A stretch of 64,000 bases of DNA from Gloeopeniophorella convolvens (GCA_022496205.1 WTXD01000029.1:295587-359586); one strand, 5' to 3'. Counted from the stretch's first letter, positions 9,607 through 21,438 are shown. Notes: generated by a model not told the origin, from the letters alone. Translations and numbers: made by a program.

Positions 9607-11709
9607 ATGATGTCGGCACTACCACCTCTATCCGTTCGAACAGATGCCTGTCCCGAGACTGAGCCCGATGAACAATTGAAGGTTGACCTGGGCGAGCGCA
9701 CCGAGCACGGCCCTTACGACATGGTCGAGAGCGTTCAGCCTGTACGCGACACGATCCTCAGTGCGCAAGCATTAGAGGAGTGCCGCGAACAAGCTCTGCG
9801 CGGCTACGAGAGCGGCATGAACAATGTCCGTATGCTGACGCAAGATGACTTCAACCGGCAGCTACGGACGGAGATGTCGGAGCGCAAGCGGGCTCTTGGC
9901 ATGGCTAACACGAACTGGCTGGACATTGCTCGACAGCAGCAAACAGACGAATCGGAGGAGAGCGATGAGGTAGAGGAAAAAGGAGACCAAGAGGGGGATG
10001 GAGATGAAGACCTGAAGCGCCACCAGCTGCGACCATCATCACTTCCACTGGTTCTCACATCCACCAGCCTCCCTTCTACTCCTGTGTCTCGACCAAACAC
10101 TCCATCACGCCAGCGGCTACCCTCTAGCAACTATCCCTTAGAGGATAGCGATGAGGACGATGCGAACGAGGCGCATCCACCTCCGAGTCGTCGGCTCGGG
10201 AACCAGCCACACATCACGGGTGCTACTCCTCAGCATCGTCCCAGCTCCGGCTACCCACTCCTCCTCTCGCTTCTCCCGCAAAGCCGAGAGCCTTCGGACA
10301 TTCCCCGTACACTTGCGCATGAAAACAGAATGGAGTACACTACAGGCCCCGCCCTGCCTCCACTGCGCAGGAATGTCAATAGTTTCGGTTCGAATAGCAG
10401 CAGCACGGGCCTCCATAACACCAATTCCACACAGTCTGAGAGCCACCGCGGCAGTGGCGTCGCACCACTCGCGCAAGACCACGAGGATACTGTGACTAAC
10501 AGTACGACTCTATCAGGTCCTGGCTGCACGGTTCTTGATCCATCGCTCTCTCCCAAGGACAACTGGCAGCGAACGCCATCAGCCATTCGTCAACTGACAG
10601 CCGATGCCATACTATCGACCATTGATGGTGGTCCCTTATTTTCTATCAACCACGATACCCCCCGCGAGGCCGAGGCGATGAAGGAGAACCGGGGGGAGGC
10701 GCACACAATCGAGGAGGAGGTGCGCCGGTCCGGGGAGGGGGCTGGGCATCTTCAGAACGAGGCGCACCAGGCTGTGGTGGCCGCCAAGCGGTGCGAAGCG
10801 CAGAAGGAGGAAGAGGTTGAGCGCAGGGTGGCGGAGGCCAAGAAACGCGAAGCCGAGGCACAGCGCAAGGAAGAGGAGGTGCAGCTAAGAGAACACGAAG
10901 TACGTCGGAAGGAGGAGGAGGTTCAACGCAGAGAGGAGGAGGCTCGCAAACGGGAGGAGGTGATCCGACAAAAGGAGAGCGTTGCCAACATGCAAGCGCA
11001 TGCTGCGCTGCGAAGAGGAGAGGACGCCCGCCGACGGGAACTTCTGGCAGTACAAAAAGAGGAAGGTGCACGACGATTTGAAGAAAACGTGAGGAAGAAG
11101 GCAGAAGAGGTGAGGCGGAAGGAGGAAGAGATGACGTCCAGGATGGAGGAGCTCGATTACATCAAGGCAGACTACGAACAAAAGTTGACGGAGTTCTTCA
11201 GAAGAGCCCAGCGGTGGGACAGCGAACAAGTCCGTCGACCAAGACCATCTGGGGTGGCTGGCTCAGGGCCGCGAGTCACGGCTGGGAACATGACCAAGGT
11301 TAGCTCAAGGGTGTCGGATCTTGACTCCCTTTTCAGGGGGATGTCTGAGGCGGCTGGGGCAATTTCGGACCACCTATATGATAGGCCTCCGGAAGGGCCC
11401 TTGTCCGCGCCCAGTCACGGCACCATTCCCGCGTCGATCTGGCCCGGGTTCCCAGCTCGCGGCTGGCCAGCCACGAACGGCCCTTCACTGTTGGAGCGGA
11501 TCGGCACAAATTACAGGCCAGAGCCTGTGGCTGAGTTGGCTACAGAGTCTGAGTCTGAGTCGTCGGACTTCAGTGGCAGCGCCGCGTCTTCGATGCTTTC
11601 GGGCCATTACACAGTCAAATCGGTGGTATCACAGAAAGAGCGCATTAACCGAGGGTACATTCTGAAAGGTAAAGTGTTGAGTAGGCAAGCATGTTCAATC
11701 GGGGCTTGA
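9607..11709 (+). CDS. Coiled-coil protein, truncated paralogue of the gene at 21439
   Basis: Start taken at the ATG pair 9607/9610; about 700 aa in one exon. Residues ~10-110 form the helical module shared with the genes at 13246 and 21439 (MVESVQPVRDTILSAQALEE, then NRQLRTEMSERKRALGM). Next is an acidic, Ser/Pro-rich linker almost colinear with the 21439 product (TPSRQRLPSSNYPLE against TPSRQRQPSSNYPLE) but lacking ~60 residues of it. Then comes a long Glu/Arg/Lys coiled coil (KKREAEAQRKEEEV-type heptads, ~375-540). It ends without the J-like HPD region of the longer paralogue; its tail (SDFSGSAASSMLSG, then VKSVVSQKER) instead faintly resembles that of the gene at 17858. The real 3' end may be spliced (a GT at ~11669). 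Function unknown. Confidence 0.7.
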   Translation: MMSALPPLSVRTDACPETEPDEQLKVDLGERTEHGPYDMVESVQPVRDTILSAQALEECREQALRGYESGMNNVRMLTQDDFNRQLRTEMSERKRALGMANTNWLDIARQQQTDESEESDEVEEKGDQEGDGDEDLKRHQLRPSSLPLVLTSTSLPSTPVSRPNTPSRQRLPSSNYPLEDSDEDDANEAHPPPSRRLGNQPHITGATPQHRPSSGYPLLLSLLPQSREPSDIPRTLAHENRMEYTTGPALPPLRRNVNSFGSNSSSTGLHNTNSTQSESHRGSGVAPLAQDHEDTVTNSTTLSGPGCTVLDPSLSPKDNWQRTPSAIRQLTADAILSTIDGGPLFSINHDTPREAEAMKENRGEAHTIEEEVRRSGEGAGHLQNEAHQAVVAAKRCEAQKEEEVERRVAEAKKREAEAQRKEEEVQLREHEVRRKEEEVQRREEEARKREEVIRQKESVANMQAHAALRRGEDARRRELLAVQKEEGARRFEENVRKKAEEVRRKEEEMTSRMEELDYIKADYEQKLTEFFRRAQRWDSEQVRRPRPSGVAGSGPRVTAGNMTKVSSRVSDLDSLFRGMSEAAGAISDHLYDRPPEGPLSAPSHGTIPASIWPGFPARGWPATNGPSLLERIGTNYRPEPVAELATESESESSDFSGSAASSMLSGHYTVKSVVSQKERINRGYILKGKVLSRQACSIGA

Positions 11710-13245
11710 AATCCATAATGTACGCAGCATCTAGCTACCGCATTTGATCAGGAACACATATATCAATACCTCACCTCACTGTTGCGTGCTAGCCTGCTCT
11801 GTCGGACCTTCATGGATGCGCGTTTCTGACCGAGTCGAGTTTTCTACCTCCCCTCACGACAATTAACACACCCAGCCATATCAAAATTCCTACATACATA
11901 CGTGGCAAGCGCGACAGAGAAAGGATTCTTGAAGAGAGCCGTAGGCGGAAAGGCCGACGAGGGGCGGGAGTGGACACGGGAACCCCATACTCAGCGTATC
12001 AACGGCGCGCGCGCTCACGCTGGCGCATTCCAAGTTAGCGGCAACGCTAACTCCGAAGGCGGGGATGTGGATATGGATGAGCATCGTGGTGGAGGAGTAG
12101 GCTCGGCCGGAGGCTGAGTCATACAGCTTACGTATCCGGCTGTCCGCAGGACTCCGCTGTTTCGACACCTCGAAGGACCTCTTTTTATGATCCTCAGGCT
12201 GTACCAGCAAGCTCGCGACATGCGGCTGCCACCAATCGAAGGCTACTTCTCAAACAACTTGGACGGCTTCTTCCCTTGATCAGTTGCTTGGAAGACGCAG
12301 GCAGATGACCGGTGACCCGGCGGGGCAGAGCAGTACTTTTTTTTCTTCTCATAGGAGCAGTCATGCGCAGCGCACATCTCTCATAGACGGCAACGAGTGG
12401 TGGTCACCTGTCATTTCGGTCACTATTTTTTACCGCTGCTTTATTCTTTCGTGACGCACTACGTCGGATGGCACAAAGCTGCGATCCTAGTGCTGGCATT
12501 CAACCCTTCTGCTGTGCGGCGCCAGACGGTCAACGCCTACCAAGGGGTCCCTCAAGCTACCTTGTCTTTATTGCTGTGCCGATACGAAGTAGGCGGTACC
12601 CCGAAGAACCATCGGGGAATCTCTCGTCATCCAATAGAGACCAGCCTTGCTAGTTCTGTTTTCTCTGGCGTCATCATACAACCAATTTTGGGTTGACACA
12701 CAGGAGCCGTTCCCCGCTTGATTTCCGTCCACCCATATCGCGGACGGCGCAGTTGCTTACTGGTCCTTAGTCACTGCCCGCCCTGGACTAGAGCCACAGC
12801 CTTAGGTTCCTCCGATACCGCCATTGTAGACTGCGTTCAGCTACACCCTCTTGCGGCGTTACTTCTTGACCCTCATACACGTATCCTAGGGTCACATCCA
12901 GGAGCTGTGCCCTTCCTGTCTGGGGGAGAGCAGATCGGTTAAAAGGCCCCAGGGTTGGGAGGAAGTCTTCTGAGCCCGGGCGCGCTTCGCACTGTTGTGT
13001 GATCCTCAAAACCCTACGATTCGTAGCAGCACGTCAGCTTCCCTAGCCATCCTCCAAAGCTCCAGACACCAACCACAGCAAATCTTGCCTACTGTGGCAG
13101 GTATGGACACCTCCAACTGCGTATTCGTAAAAGTGATTGATCAGTCAGTCAGTAATACACCGATTCCATTCGAGTGGTCGCAATCAATATCATCCACCAC
13201 CACTACTGTGATCCCATTACCCCCGCACTCGACCTTTTTCTTGTA
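11710..13245. other. Intergenic, no gene supported
   Basis: About 1.5 kb with only short, compositionally poor frames on both strands. No splice-linked exons or family motifs were found. It should contain the 3' end of the preceding gene and the promoter of the next. Confidence 0.35.
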
Positions 13246-14760
13246 ATGTCGTTACCGAAGGCACGGTCCGCACCCCCCTCGCCCATTCTAGGCGGCGGAC
13301 GCCGGATCGAAGAGGACCCGCGATGGGTGGAAAGCACGAAAGCAGAAATCAAACGTAGCTTCCACGATGCAGTTGACAGCGCCATCTCGTTGCGTGACAT
13401 CATCTTCGAAGCTCTGCCACCGGACGGCATCCGCAGACGTACGGAGAAACACTTCCAGAGGATCATGAGCAAGCTCACAGCGCTAGCGAGGGAGGAACTT
13501 GATCGTCGAGCAGATCGGGTCAACCTGAAGCGGCGCATAGCTACCGGCATGGGCACTTCCGGGCCAGGTGACTCTCGGCATGGGCAGCCCATCGCTCCCC
13601 GCATCTACGATGCCGAGAGAGAATACTGGCAAGAGCCAGCCCCCGGCAGGCATCCCTACGGCTATAAGGGTGGAGAATGGGTCGAATCATCGCCTCCCCT
13701 CGCTCCTGCAGGTACAACGCCGTACGCGACTCCTGGGAGTAGCCCTCAAAGCCCCAGCCTCCTGAGCCCCTTCTGGACCGCCCAACAGGCGAACCTCGGA
13801 CGGAAGCCCGAACCCGGACCCGCAGCAACCTCGCATCACCAGCGCTCGAAGAGTGCAGACAACCCCAAGGCCGACGCCGACGCGGCTCTTCACCCTACCA
13901 GGCCCCCAGCGCGCACCCCTGGCGGTAGCGATCCCGACTGGGTAAACATCACCGCTCGTGGGCGTTTGCCAGCCTCCGCAGACCCGCCAAGCTACCCTCC
14001 TGTCGCGCCGCGCCTTGCGACGTCCCTAAGTCCCAACCGTGCCGTCCCCAGCGCGCAGCGTTCGCCAAAGGACGTCCCGCAGGAGATACGGGCGGCTCAG
14101 CGAGCTCCGGCCAATTATGGAGCGCGAGGATACCAGACGAACCGGACGAACTGGCCGGCCGAGTCCAATGCCAACTGGGCCCGCTATGACGAAGATACCC
14201 CGGCGCGTCTATCACCAATCCACTTCGACCTCTTCGACGACCTGGACGACGTCTATGGCGAGCCACGTGACGGGCGGAGCCCCTACAGCACACCTCGTAC
14301 GCGCGGGGCGAATCTCGAGCGGTCTCCCGTTGACCGCGAATCCGAAAGACGTCGCGACGAGGCGGAGCGCAGGGAAGAGGAGGCAATCAAGAAGGAGGCT
14401 GAACTCCGCCGACTCGAGGAGCAGGTACACCAAATCTTGGAAGAAGCTATCCGCATGCAGGAAGAATCCAAACGCAAGCAAGAAGAGATCGAGAGGAAGG
14501 AGGCTGAACTCATGGAAATGGCGGCCAACCTCGATACAGAGCAACGACTCGGAGCGCGGGAGGTCCGTCGTGCTGGTCTCAAGGCGGAAGAGGCTGCCCG
14601 CGAAACTCTTGCGGCGGCTGGGAAACTGGCCACACCATACAGCCGTACCGTGCCCTTGCCACTCACGCGGCAGCAGCCGGTGTCTGGAGAACGAGGCCAA
14701 CGACAGGATCAACGAGCCGGAGGTGTATACTGGTACCCCGCGGGGGATCAAGTGCGCTGA
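13246..14760 (+). CDS. Coiled-coil protein sharing the N-terminal helical module
   Basis: ATG at 13246, stop TGA at 14758-14760, 504 aa in one exon. Residues ~20-100 (VESTKAEIKRSFHDAVDSAI ... LTALAREELDRRADRVNLKRR) align in spacing and pattern with the modules of the 9607 and 21439 genes, indicating a diverged third family member. The centre is Pro/Ser-rich and probably disordered. A shorter coiled coil follows (~365-465, ESERRRDEAERREEEAIKKE and later repeats). No HPD-containing region is present. An open frame just downstream (14943-15209) might be a 3' exon, but I could not link it. Function unknown; scaffold or structural role would be inference. Confidence 0.62.
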   Translation: MSLPKARSAPPSPILGGGRRIEEDPRWVESTKAEIKRSFHDAVDSAISLRDIIFEALPPDGIRRRTEKHFQRIMSKLTALAREELDRRADRVNLKRRIATGMGTSGPGDSRHGQPIAPRIYDAEREYWQEPAPGRHPYGYKGGEWVESSPPLAPAGTTPYATPGSSPQSPSLLSPFWTAQQANLGRKPEPGPAATSHHQRSKSADNPKADADAALHPTRPPARTPGGSDPDWVNITARGRLPASADPPSYPPVAPRLATSLSPNRAVPSAQRSPKDVPQEIRAAQRAPANYGARGYQTNRTNWPAESNANWARYDEDTPARLSPIHFDLFDDLDDVYGEPRDGRSPYSTPRTRGANLERSPVDRESERRRDEAERREEEAIKKEAELRRLEEQVHQILEEAIRMQEESKRKQEEIERKEAELMEMAANLDTEQRLGAREVRRAGLKAEEAARETLAAAGKLATPYSRTVPLPLTRQQPVSGERGQRQDQRAGGVYWYPAGDQVR

Positions 14761-15776
14761 TACACTGACGGGGCCATGCACAGCGGTGACGCCCTATAGC
14801 GTCGGGAATGGGGACGATTTCATTGGCAGAGGGACATGACCACTCGGGATAGCAAAGGCAGTGCGGACTGTTTAAGGGCGTCATTCGACGGCTCCAAGAG
14901 CAAGGGATTGTAAGATTGTGGATACGGTGATATGGTTCGTGGATGCCTAACGATCCTATGTATTATAACGCAGCGTTGTTCTATGGCAGTGGCGAAGGCG
15001 TGCTACCCTTCGGGAAACGAACTGTGCCTCGAACAAAGACAATGCTAACGCGCTTGGACCGGGAGGCCGACTGGCTCCAGCAACGTCGACGAGACCCGTC
15101 TATCATCGGCACTATAGTGAGGAATTCCAACAGAGGGAAGGTTGATAGCCTCAGGCCGAGATCGAGAACTCAAGTTCAAGGACTCGGCGATGGCTATGGC
15201 GTATATTGACTAAGACGAGTCACTTCGATGATCCATACCAGCACGCCTACCCTGTCCACAAAGCTGCGCTGTCACTTGTCAACACCGCGGCATTGCGATT
15301 AACATTATTCCGATACAGCTTCGTATATTAGAGTACGTGACCAGGATTGATCGATTACATGGCTCGAAGGTGAGAGGAGAAAGCAAGGCGCAGGTGAAGC
15401 CTGCAAGCGGCAAAACGAGGAGCCGGCCCGAGCGTGACAGAGTTGAAATGCTGTTGAAATGGCTCGCTGCGTGCCTTGATCCCGTCGATTCTCCAGCGGC
15501 GCCAGCTGAACGTGTCCGCGGCTCGTTCTCCATGCTGCCACCACGACCCCACCACCTTTCACCGCCTGGCTTTTCTGGAATATCTGCTACCCCGCGCTGT
15601 CAACACTAGTGGTCCGTAGTGATGTATATCCTCCCTTCACCAGCGGCCATCGCCTCGAGGTTGAACACGCCCATATCGCATACAAAAGGCCAACACAGCA
15701 CGGAACATGCGACCTTTCTCTAGGTCCCCTCATCTTACCATATTACTTCGCCCAGCTCCCGCTGTATCTTCCATCA
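14761..15776. other. Intergenic with one unlinked open frame
   Basis: The only frame of note is 14943-15209 (+), 88 codons (MPNDPMYYNAALFYGSGEGV...), with no recognised motif. It could be an exon of the preceding gene, but no donor/acceptor pair joins them convincingly. Confidence 0.3.
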
Positions 15777-16983
15777 ATGGTCGTTTTTTCTATGGTCAAC
15801 ACATGGGGCAATGGTGGCTATTTCATATCATCCGGAATCTCTACGGGATGGTGTGTCTACATCGATAGTCTGGATAGCGCACAGAACTTAAGTCAAACCA
15901 AGGCGGAACCTTCCTTTTGACTTGGAGAAGGTGGTGGAGGATGCGCTCGACAAAGGCGAAGAAATTCAGGCCATATCTTTAGGGCCTGACGGCGACTGGT
16001 TCCTGCGGACCAACATGCGAGTTGCGCACTGGTATGGTACGCTTCTTTTCTTCCTTCATCTCATCATTCCCTATTGCTGACTCCAGAGCAATGATACAGC
16101 GCAAATCAAGGCCGGTGGTCAAGCAGGCCAGATCTCTAACGTCAGGATCTTTCAACGGCTTGCGCGGTCCGATGGGCTCGACCTGACGGGATTCGTCATG
16201 CAATTTTTCACATTCGTGCCGGACCATACTGGCTATGTTACTGTGCTACACGATACGAAAAACCTACTCACGCGATGCGCTTGGCGCAACGTCCCGCCCG
16301 CGCTCGACAGCTTCCTCGAGCGCGAAGGTCATCAGGGCGTTCACCACGTAGCTGTCGGTGTCAGGGGGTCGTACGTGGTTATACTGAACAGTGGGAAGGT
16401 GTGCTGGCACGGTGTCCCTGAACCTTTGAATCGGCTCTTGAACAACGCGGACCAATCGAGACGCGGCGTAGTGGTGAGCATTGTCATCTTCCCATCTTGT
16501 TAGGTTTTTTTCTGAGATGCTATCCGTCGCCAGACGGTGTCGCTGTCACTGGTGGAAGCGAGCTGGTACTTTGTGGAGTTTTCCGATGGCGTCGTGGAAT
16601 ACTCTGCTCGTCCAGAGTGGCATCAACCCCTCATCAATCATTGTCACATGAGCTACACCAACACCCAACGCAAGATGGGTAGCCCATATAACGCCCCACC
16701 TTCACCGCCACCCTATTCTCCACCTCCACAGTACTCAAACTTCAATCCGTCTACATTTGGCTACGGACATTCCTCGCCACCGACCCCGTACCTCTCGCCG
16801 ATGCCCACAGGATCTCCGCAGCCCATATATAACATCATTAACCTGCAAAATAACAACGCTCTCCCTTACGGGCCGGAGAAGCCGAGTAATAACAACTTCG
16901 AGCTCCTCGGCGGTGCTCTGAAGGTCGCGGCAGCTATCTTACCTCTGTTTATGGGCGGTGTTGGATTTGGACTTGGAAACTGA
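15777..16983 (+). CDS. Trp-repeat (beta-propeller-like) protein with Pro-rich, hydrophobic tail
   Basis: Predicted join 15777-15850, 15903-16031, 16089-16473, 16534-16983; the third acceptor is the least certain. The N-terminal ~220 residues contain repeated units of the form hydrophobic-x-Gly-x-x-Gly-x-(W/Y)-aromatic...Gly-x-x-x-W: GYFISSG...GW, ISLGPDGDWFLR...W, VAVGVRGSYVVILNSGKVCW, and SLSLVEASWYFVEFSDGVVEY. Each unit carries a following amphipathic helix (DLEKVVEDAL, ALDSFLE, LNRLLNN). Such Trp-closed repeats recur in Agaricomycete proteins of unknown role and suggest a small propeller or lectin-like fold. The C-terminus is Pro/Tyr-rich (PSPPPYSPPPQYSN) and ends in GGALKVAAAILPLFMGGVGF, a possible membrane-inserting segment. 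Function unknown. Confidence 0.6.
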
Positions 16984-17857
16984 TATTCTTGATATGTTTA
17001 TGTATGTTGTACAAGTCAAAGCTCTGATCTATGCCAGGGAATTTGCAAAACTGGACTCACTGACTCCCCGCGGGTTGTGCTGGTGAGGATGTGTGACCAG
17101 GTCTTTTCCACTAATAGAGGACAAGCACGCCCGAAATAACGGTTCAACGAGTGCGATTTACGAACGATCGACCTTGGCGAGCATACAAGGCCCGAACTGC
17201 TGAGTAGAATTCGAAGACGTGAGGGAAGGATGGAGACGAGTTGAATATGAAGGTAATCAGCGGCGAACAGCGAAGTCACATGTTGCAATCATTCTGGCGA
17301 CAGAGGTCACGTCTCCGTCACTTCACACTGGCCGTGTGAAGAGAGCCGGCCTCACCAGTCCCCAGCACTGGTCACGTACGGAACAAGGGGCTGCGACCGG
17401 CCCCCCCGCGCGCATGCAGCCTGGTTCGCCATGAGCCATGAGCCAATCGTCGTGAGCCACCCTACTTTTGCGATGCCTTCTGTTATGCTGAGCTAGTATT
17501 CGAAGCAGACCGTGTCAATATATGGATTGTCACTTACCCTCACTTTGGCGTCGACCATCGCCCAGCCCTTCCGTAAATCGGAGTCTGGTATTAATAAGTA
17601 GAAGTTAATCAACCTTTCCGCCCGAGTTCCATGCACAGATATGAGCACTCGGCGTCCCATTCCGCGGGCAAATTGCGGCCACGGCAGGTCCCATTTGGCA
17701 GCTGTGTCACGATGATGCAGGTCTCTGCTATATGCAGCCGCTCATACACCGCATCCACCTTCCAACCTCTCGACATCGCTGTTGAACGAGTTGACGGCAG
17801 CAACGGTCCCGGCTCAGGATTGCTCACGGGCCCAGAACCTGCGATTAGCTGTGGAAC
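16984..17857. other. Intergenic, no gene supported
   Basis: Only shadow frames. An upstream exon of the gene at 17858 could lie here, since that protein starts abruptly inside its first repeat. Confidence 0.3.
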
Positions 17858-19363
17858 ATGGAAGATGTACACATCACCGCTCTCCAAGGGCAGCGCCGCA
17901 GGGCCATCAAACACGCCTGGAGACTCGAGGAGATACTTCTCAGGCAGAAATCGGAGCCAGAGACTACCCAAGGAAGGCTCTGGTCTCTCAAAAGACGTCA
18001 ATCAAAAGTTGTAGAACTCGACCGGCGATTCGTGGAGTACGTCCGTGAGCACTGGCGGCGGGTCGCGGAGGAGGAGCTGCTTTCCCTAACGGTTCGGAGG
18101 CGGAAGGTTGCCGAACTTGGCCTCCAAATTAGGAACCAGCTGTCTGCCCAGAAACGATGGGCCGGGGACGTCGCGCAGGCACTCGCCGCGAAAAAGATGC
18201 AGCTGCGTGGACTTGAAGATCAGCGGCGGAGGGTCGTTAACCATCGGAAGCGCCTCAAGAAGCGGCGTAGACAGAATGCTAATGAGGAGGCATTGAAGCC
18301 TCTCGAAGATCTACGGCGCAAACTCGCCAAGCTCACTTTGTGCATAGATGGGTCGCTCCGTGAGGAGAGAGTACGAGTCCTGGAGCTGGAGAAACTCTCG
18401 ACCCGTGGCGAGATGCTGCTTGGGGCGGTCCGGGACCAGCGGCGCAGGGCTGCCACTCATGCCCAAAGACTCGAGGAGAGACTCCGGCAGGAGACGGAGA
18501 AGCGGGATGATGTCCTGAAGATGCAGGCTGAAGAAGACGAGCAAATTTGCATCAGTCCAGCAGGGCTCAGTTGCATGACGGACCCATGGGTAGGGGAGGA
18601 CGAGCCGTGGTCGCCGGAGCCCGAGGAGCAGCCACGCGAGGACGTTGCGTTGTACGCGCGGGATATCAACTGGGTGGAACGCCAGCCTCGACAAGATATT
18701 GAGCAAGCTTCCTGGAGGGAGTCCCTGAGCACGGGGGTGGACGCACGGGAGCGGGAAGAAAGGGCTGTGACGAGGGAAGAGGTGACGCGGCAGCCAGTTG
18801 GAGAGCACGCGCTCGAAATTGACGAGGATTCAAAGCCCACCAAAGGTACGGAGTCGCGGGGCGTGGAGCAACAAGTTCAGCAGAGTCTTGAGGACGCTCG
18901 TCACATACGAGAGGATATCACTGGGACTCAGGGCGAACCGGACATCATGAAAGGAAAAGGCGGGAAGCGTCTCAAAAAGAGGAAGGTTGAGCTTGAGGAG
19001 GTAGAGGACGAATGCGAACAAACAAAGCCGCGAGGACGAAGGCAAGACGAGCATTATCAAATAATACTAGAAGAAATTCACGACGACGTTGAGCGGACTC
19101 CGTCGCGCAGCACGTCGCCGGGGGTCTACGCGAGGACACCCCCATCGTCAACTACGCTGCCTTCAACCGATTTAGACGATTTTGGCGATGGGCCCACGGA
19201 GTTCCCAGACGACTTGGATTCGTTTTCTGACGTGTCCTCTATCTTTTCAGATAAGACCGTCAGGTCGGTTTCGTCTTGGAAAGAGCGTACCATGCAATCG
19301 AGCTTCATCTCGAAGGAAATTCGCGAGAGACGAACCCAGAAGGAAGGGTATCGTCGCACTTAG
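17858..19363 (+). CDS. Coiled-coil protein with three internal QRRR-H-RLE repeats
   Basis: ATG at 17858, TAG at 19361-19363, 501 aa, one exon as drawn. The first ~210 residues hold three copies of a ~100-residue helical repeat, each recognisable by LxxQRRRxxxHxxRLxx: ALQGQRRRAIKHAWRLEE, GLEDQRRRVVNHRKRLKK and AVRDQRRRAATHAQRLEE. A long charged region follows, with a basic cluster GGKRLKKRKVELEE (possible nuclear signal) at ~367-380. The acidic Ser-rich tail ends in FSDVSSIFSDKTVRSVSSWK. The repeats suggest internal duplication and a rod-like fold. It sits between two members of the module-sharing family, and its tail is weakly similar to the end of the 9607 product, but it lacks the N-terminal module. 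Function unknown. Confidence 0.6.
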   Translation: MEDVHITALQGQRRRAIKHAWRLEEILLRQKSEPETTQGRLWSLKRRQSKVVELDRRFVEYVREHWRRVAEEELLSLTVRRRKVAELGLQIRNQLSAQKRWAGDVAQALAAKKMQLRGLEDQRRRVVNHRKRLKKRRRQNANEEALKPLEDLRRKLAKLTLCIDGSLREERVRVLELEKLSTRGEMLLGAVRDQRRRAATHAQRLEERLRQETEKRDDVLKMQAEEDEQICISPAGLSCMTDPWVGEDEPWSPEPEEQPREDVALYARDINWVERQPRQDIEQASWRESLSTGVDAREREERAVTREEVTRQPVGEHALEIDEDSKPTKGTESRGVEQQVQQSLEDARHIREDITGTQGEPDIMKGKGGKRLKKRKVELEEVEDECEQTKPRGRRQDEHYQIILEEIHDDVERTPSRSTSPGVYARTPPSSTTLPSTDLDDFGDGPTEFPDDLDSFSDVSSIFSDKTVRSVSSWKERTMQSSFISKEIRERRTQKEGYRRT

Positions 19364-21438
19364 ACACCAGAATAATTCCTGTACATACCGCCAATTCGCT
19401 ACTACCATACAGCAGGATCAGAAGTCGCATTCCTGTCCACAATTGACTCGGAACAGACTCTGTGGACGGACGCGGACGATCGCCTTCTGCTAAGGTGAAT
19501 ATGCCGTTTTATGCGCGGCGTAGTCTCCGTCTCGGTCCGATTTCGTACTGTGGCGAACGTTGCATTGATTCAGAGAACGACCCGGTACGATGAACATATA
19601 ATATTGTAAAGCAGCACCAGCCCCGAGCGCCGCCTGCAATTGATGAAATCAGGGCCGAGAGGATTGTCTAGTTAGATGTCGGCAGCTCACCGAGACTCAG
19701 ATCTCAGAGGTTGGACTTGATGACGATTGATGGAAGGATAACGCCTGATAACACACAATGATCTGCTGACGAGCCAACCATTGCCAGCGCAGACGAGAAG
19801 TCTTGCAGAGTAAGTTCCGAGGTCCGAAGCCGTGCGGTACGAACTCTGGTTTGAGACCAGTCGGATCTATCAATGGATAGGAACTGGAGCTTGATAGGCT
19901 GGGCTGTGCAACACATCGGGTAATTAGAATATACCCTGCTGCTGGTTCGAAAGCACAACCACTAAACCCCATCACAGTGATGGTGAATTGGAACCGAGAA
20001 TTCGTTTCATCAGACCGATAAAAACGTCGTCCTTCCATCGATCGACGATCAGATAATCCTATCATTGCTCACCTGAGGTCCAGCGGAGTGCAACACAGGA
20101 AGCGTTCAGACCGAGCCACGGTATAGGACCAGACGTCGAGATATGCGCGGCCGTACCGCGGCAGTTTTACACAGGATGCCTTGCACATGGGGTCATGTTC
20201 GCCGATCGGCAGCCTTCGGCAACTCCCAAGACTGCTGGGTGTTCACTGGTATCAGCCTGATGCGACGTATCTGCAAGGGGGAAGGAATGTTCGATGGACC
20301 ATCGCCGGCGGGCGCCTACGCCACGTGGTGGTCCAGACCATTCCTAAACACCCCGCAACCGCAATTAATTTCACCCAAACAGCGGGGTCAATTGAGTCGG
20401 AGAACGAGGCAGCAGCTGCTCTCGCAGGATAGTCGGGGGAGGTAGGAACGAGGGCTGAGCGCTGACGTGTGACGAGCGGATATTGCTTGTTCACCCAGCA
20501 ATTGGAGGTGCCACCAGGCGACACGGAGTCCGGGGAACGAAGGGGAGTGTGCGTTTGAGAAACCTGCGCTGCTGTGCGCACGGCGTAAACGTAGCTGCGA
20601 GGCCGTTCACGGGACCAGACTGCGATGTGAACTGGTGTTTTAAGGCTCCATCGCTGGGCTAGGGACGAAGAATGAGGCCGCGAATGGCCACATCTAGGAT
20701 CTCTGTGGCGAGATGAATGACGAATGAGAAGGGTGGATTGAGAGTTGATGAGGGTTGAGAGGAAGACGTTTGCGTCATGCAATTGACCGAGTTCTGGGTC
20801 GGGACTGCCCTATTCCGGGACCTCCGGTGCCCGCGACGTGTGTTCTGCGCCTTGACGGCCCTGGCCCATCCTCGCCACAACGTAGACGCGACTGCAAGAG
20901 GCCACAGATTGAGAGTATGTGCGTACGCGTGTAGACCGGGGGCCAAGACCAAGCCCAAAGGGTAATGCTAAATGAAAAGAGTGATAGAGCCGTGGGAACG
21001 CGTGCCGTGAGGGCAAGCAGGCTCAGGTGGTATATATGTCAGGGCCTCTCTCCTCCTGCTGTAACCCTCACCAACAGTCCGCGCAACGATCTGGACGCGA
21101 TTGCCGCGTCTACGCGATTCCCAACGACACCATCGCAGGCGTAAGTGTTACGGCTTCGCGTTCCCCACAGGTCTGGCCCGTCTCGCTTCTGGCCGCGTGG
21201 GCTCACCATGAGGCTGATCACCCACAACAGTTCCTGTAGGGCCCTTCACAGCGTCCACCCGCCCCCACCCCTCCATACGGCGCTCTCGTTCCTCCTCAGA
21301 GCACCCATTACGCCTCCCTCAGACGTGAGCGTCCCTTGCCTTCCCATCTCCATCTCCTTGACTGACCCATGCCTATCTTCGCCCCCTCTCAGATTGTTAT
21401 CTGTTCCCTCTCCAGCGCTTCCTCTTGGCGCACTCTAA
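19364..21438. other. Gene-poor 2.1 kb between coiled-coil genes
   Basis: No frame on either strand shows a family motif or linked splice sites. A tatata patch at ~21032 may be part of the promoter of the gene at 21439. Confidence 0.35.
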
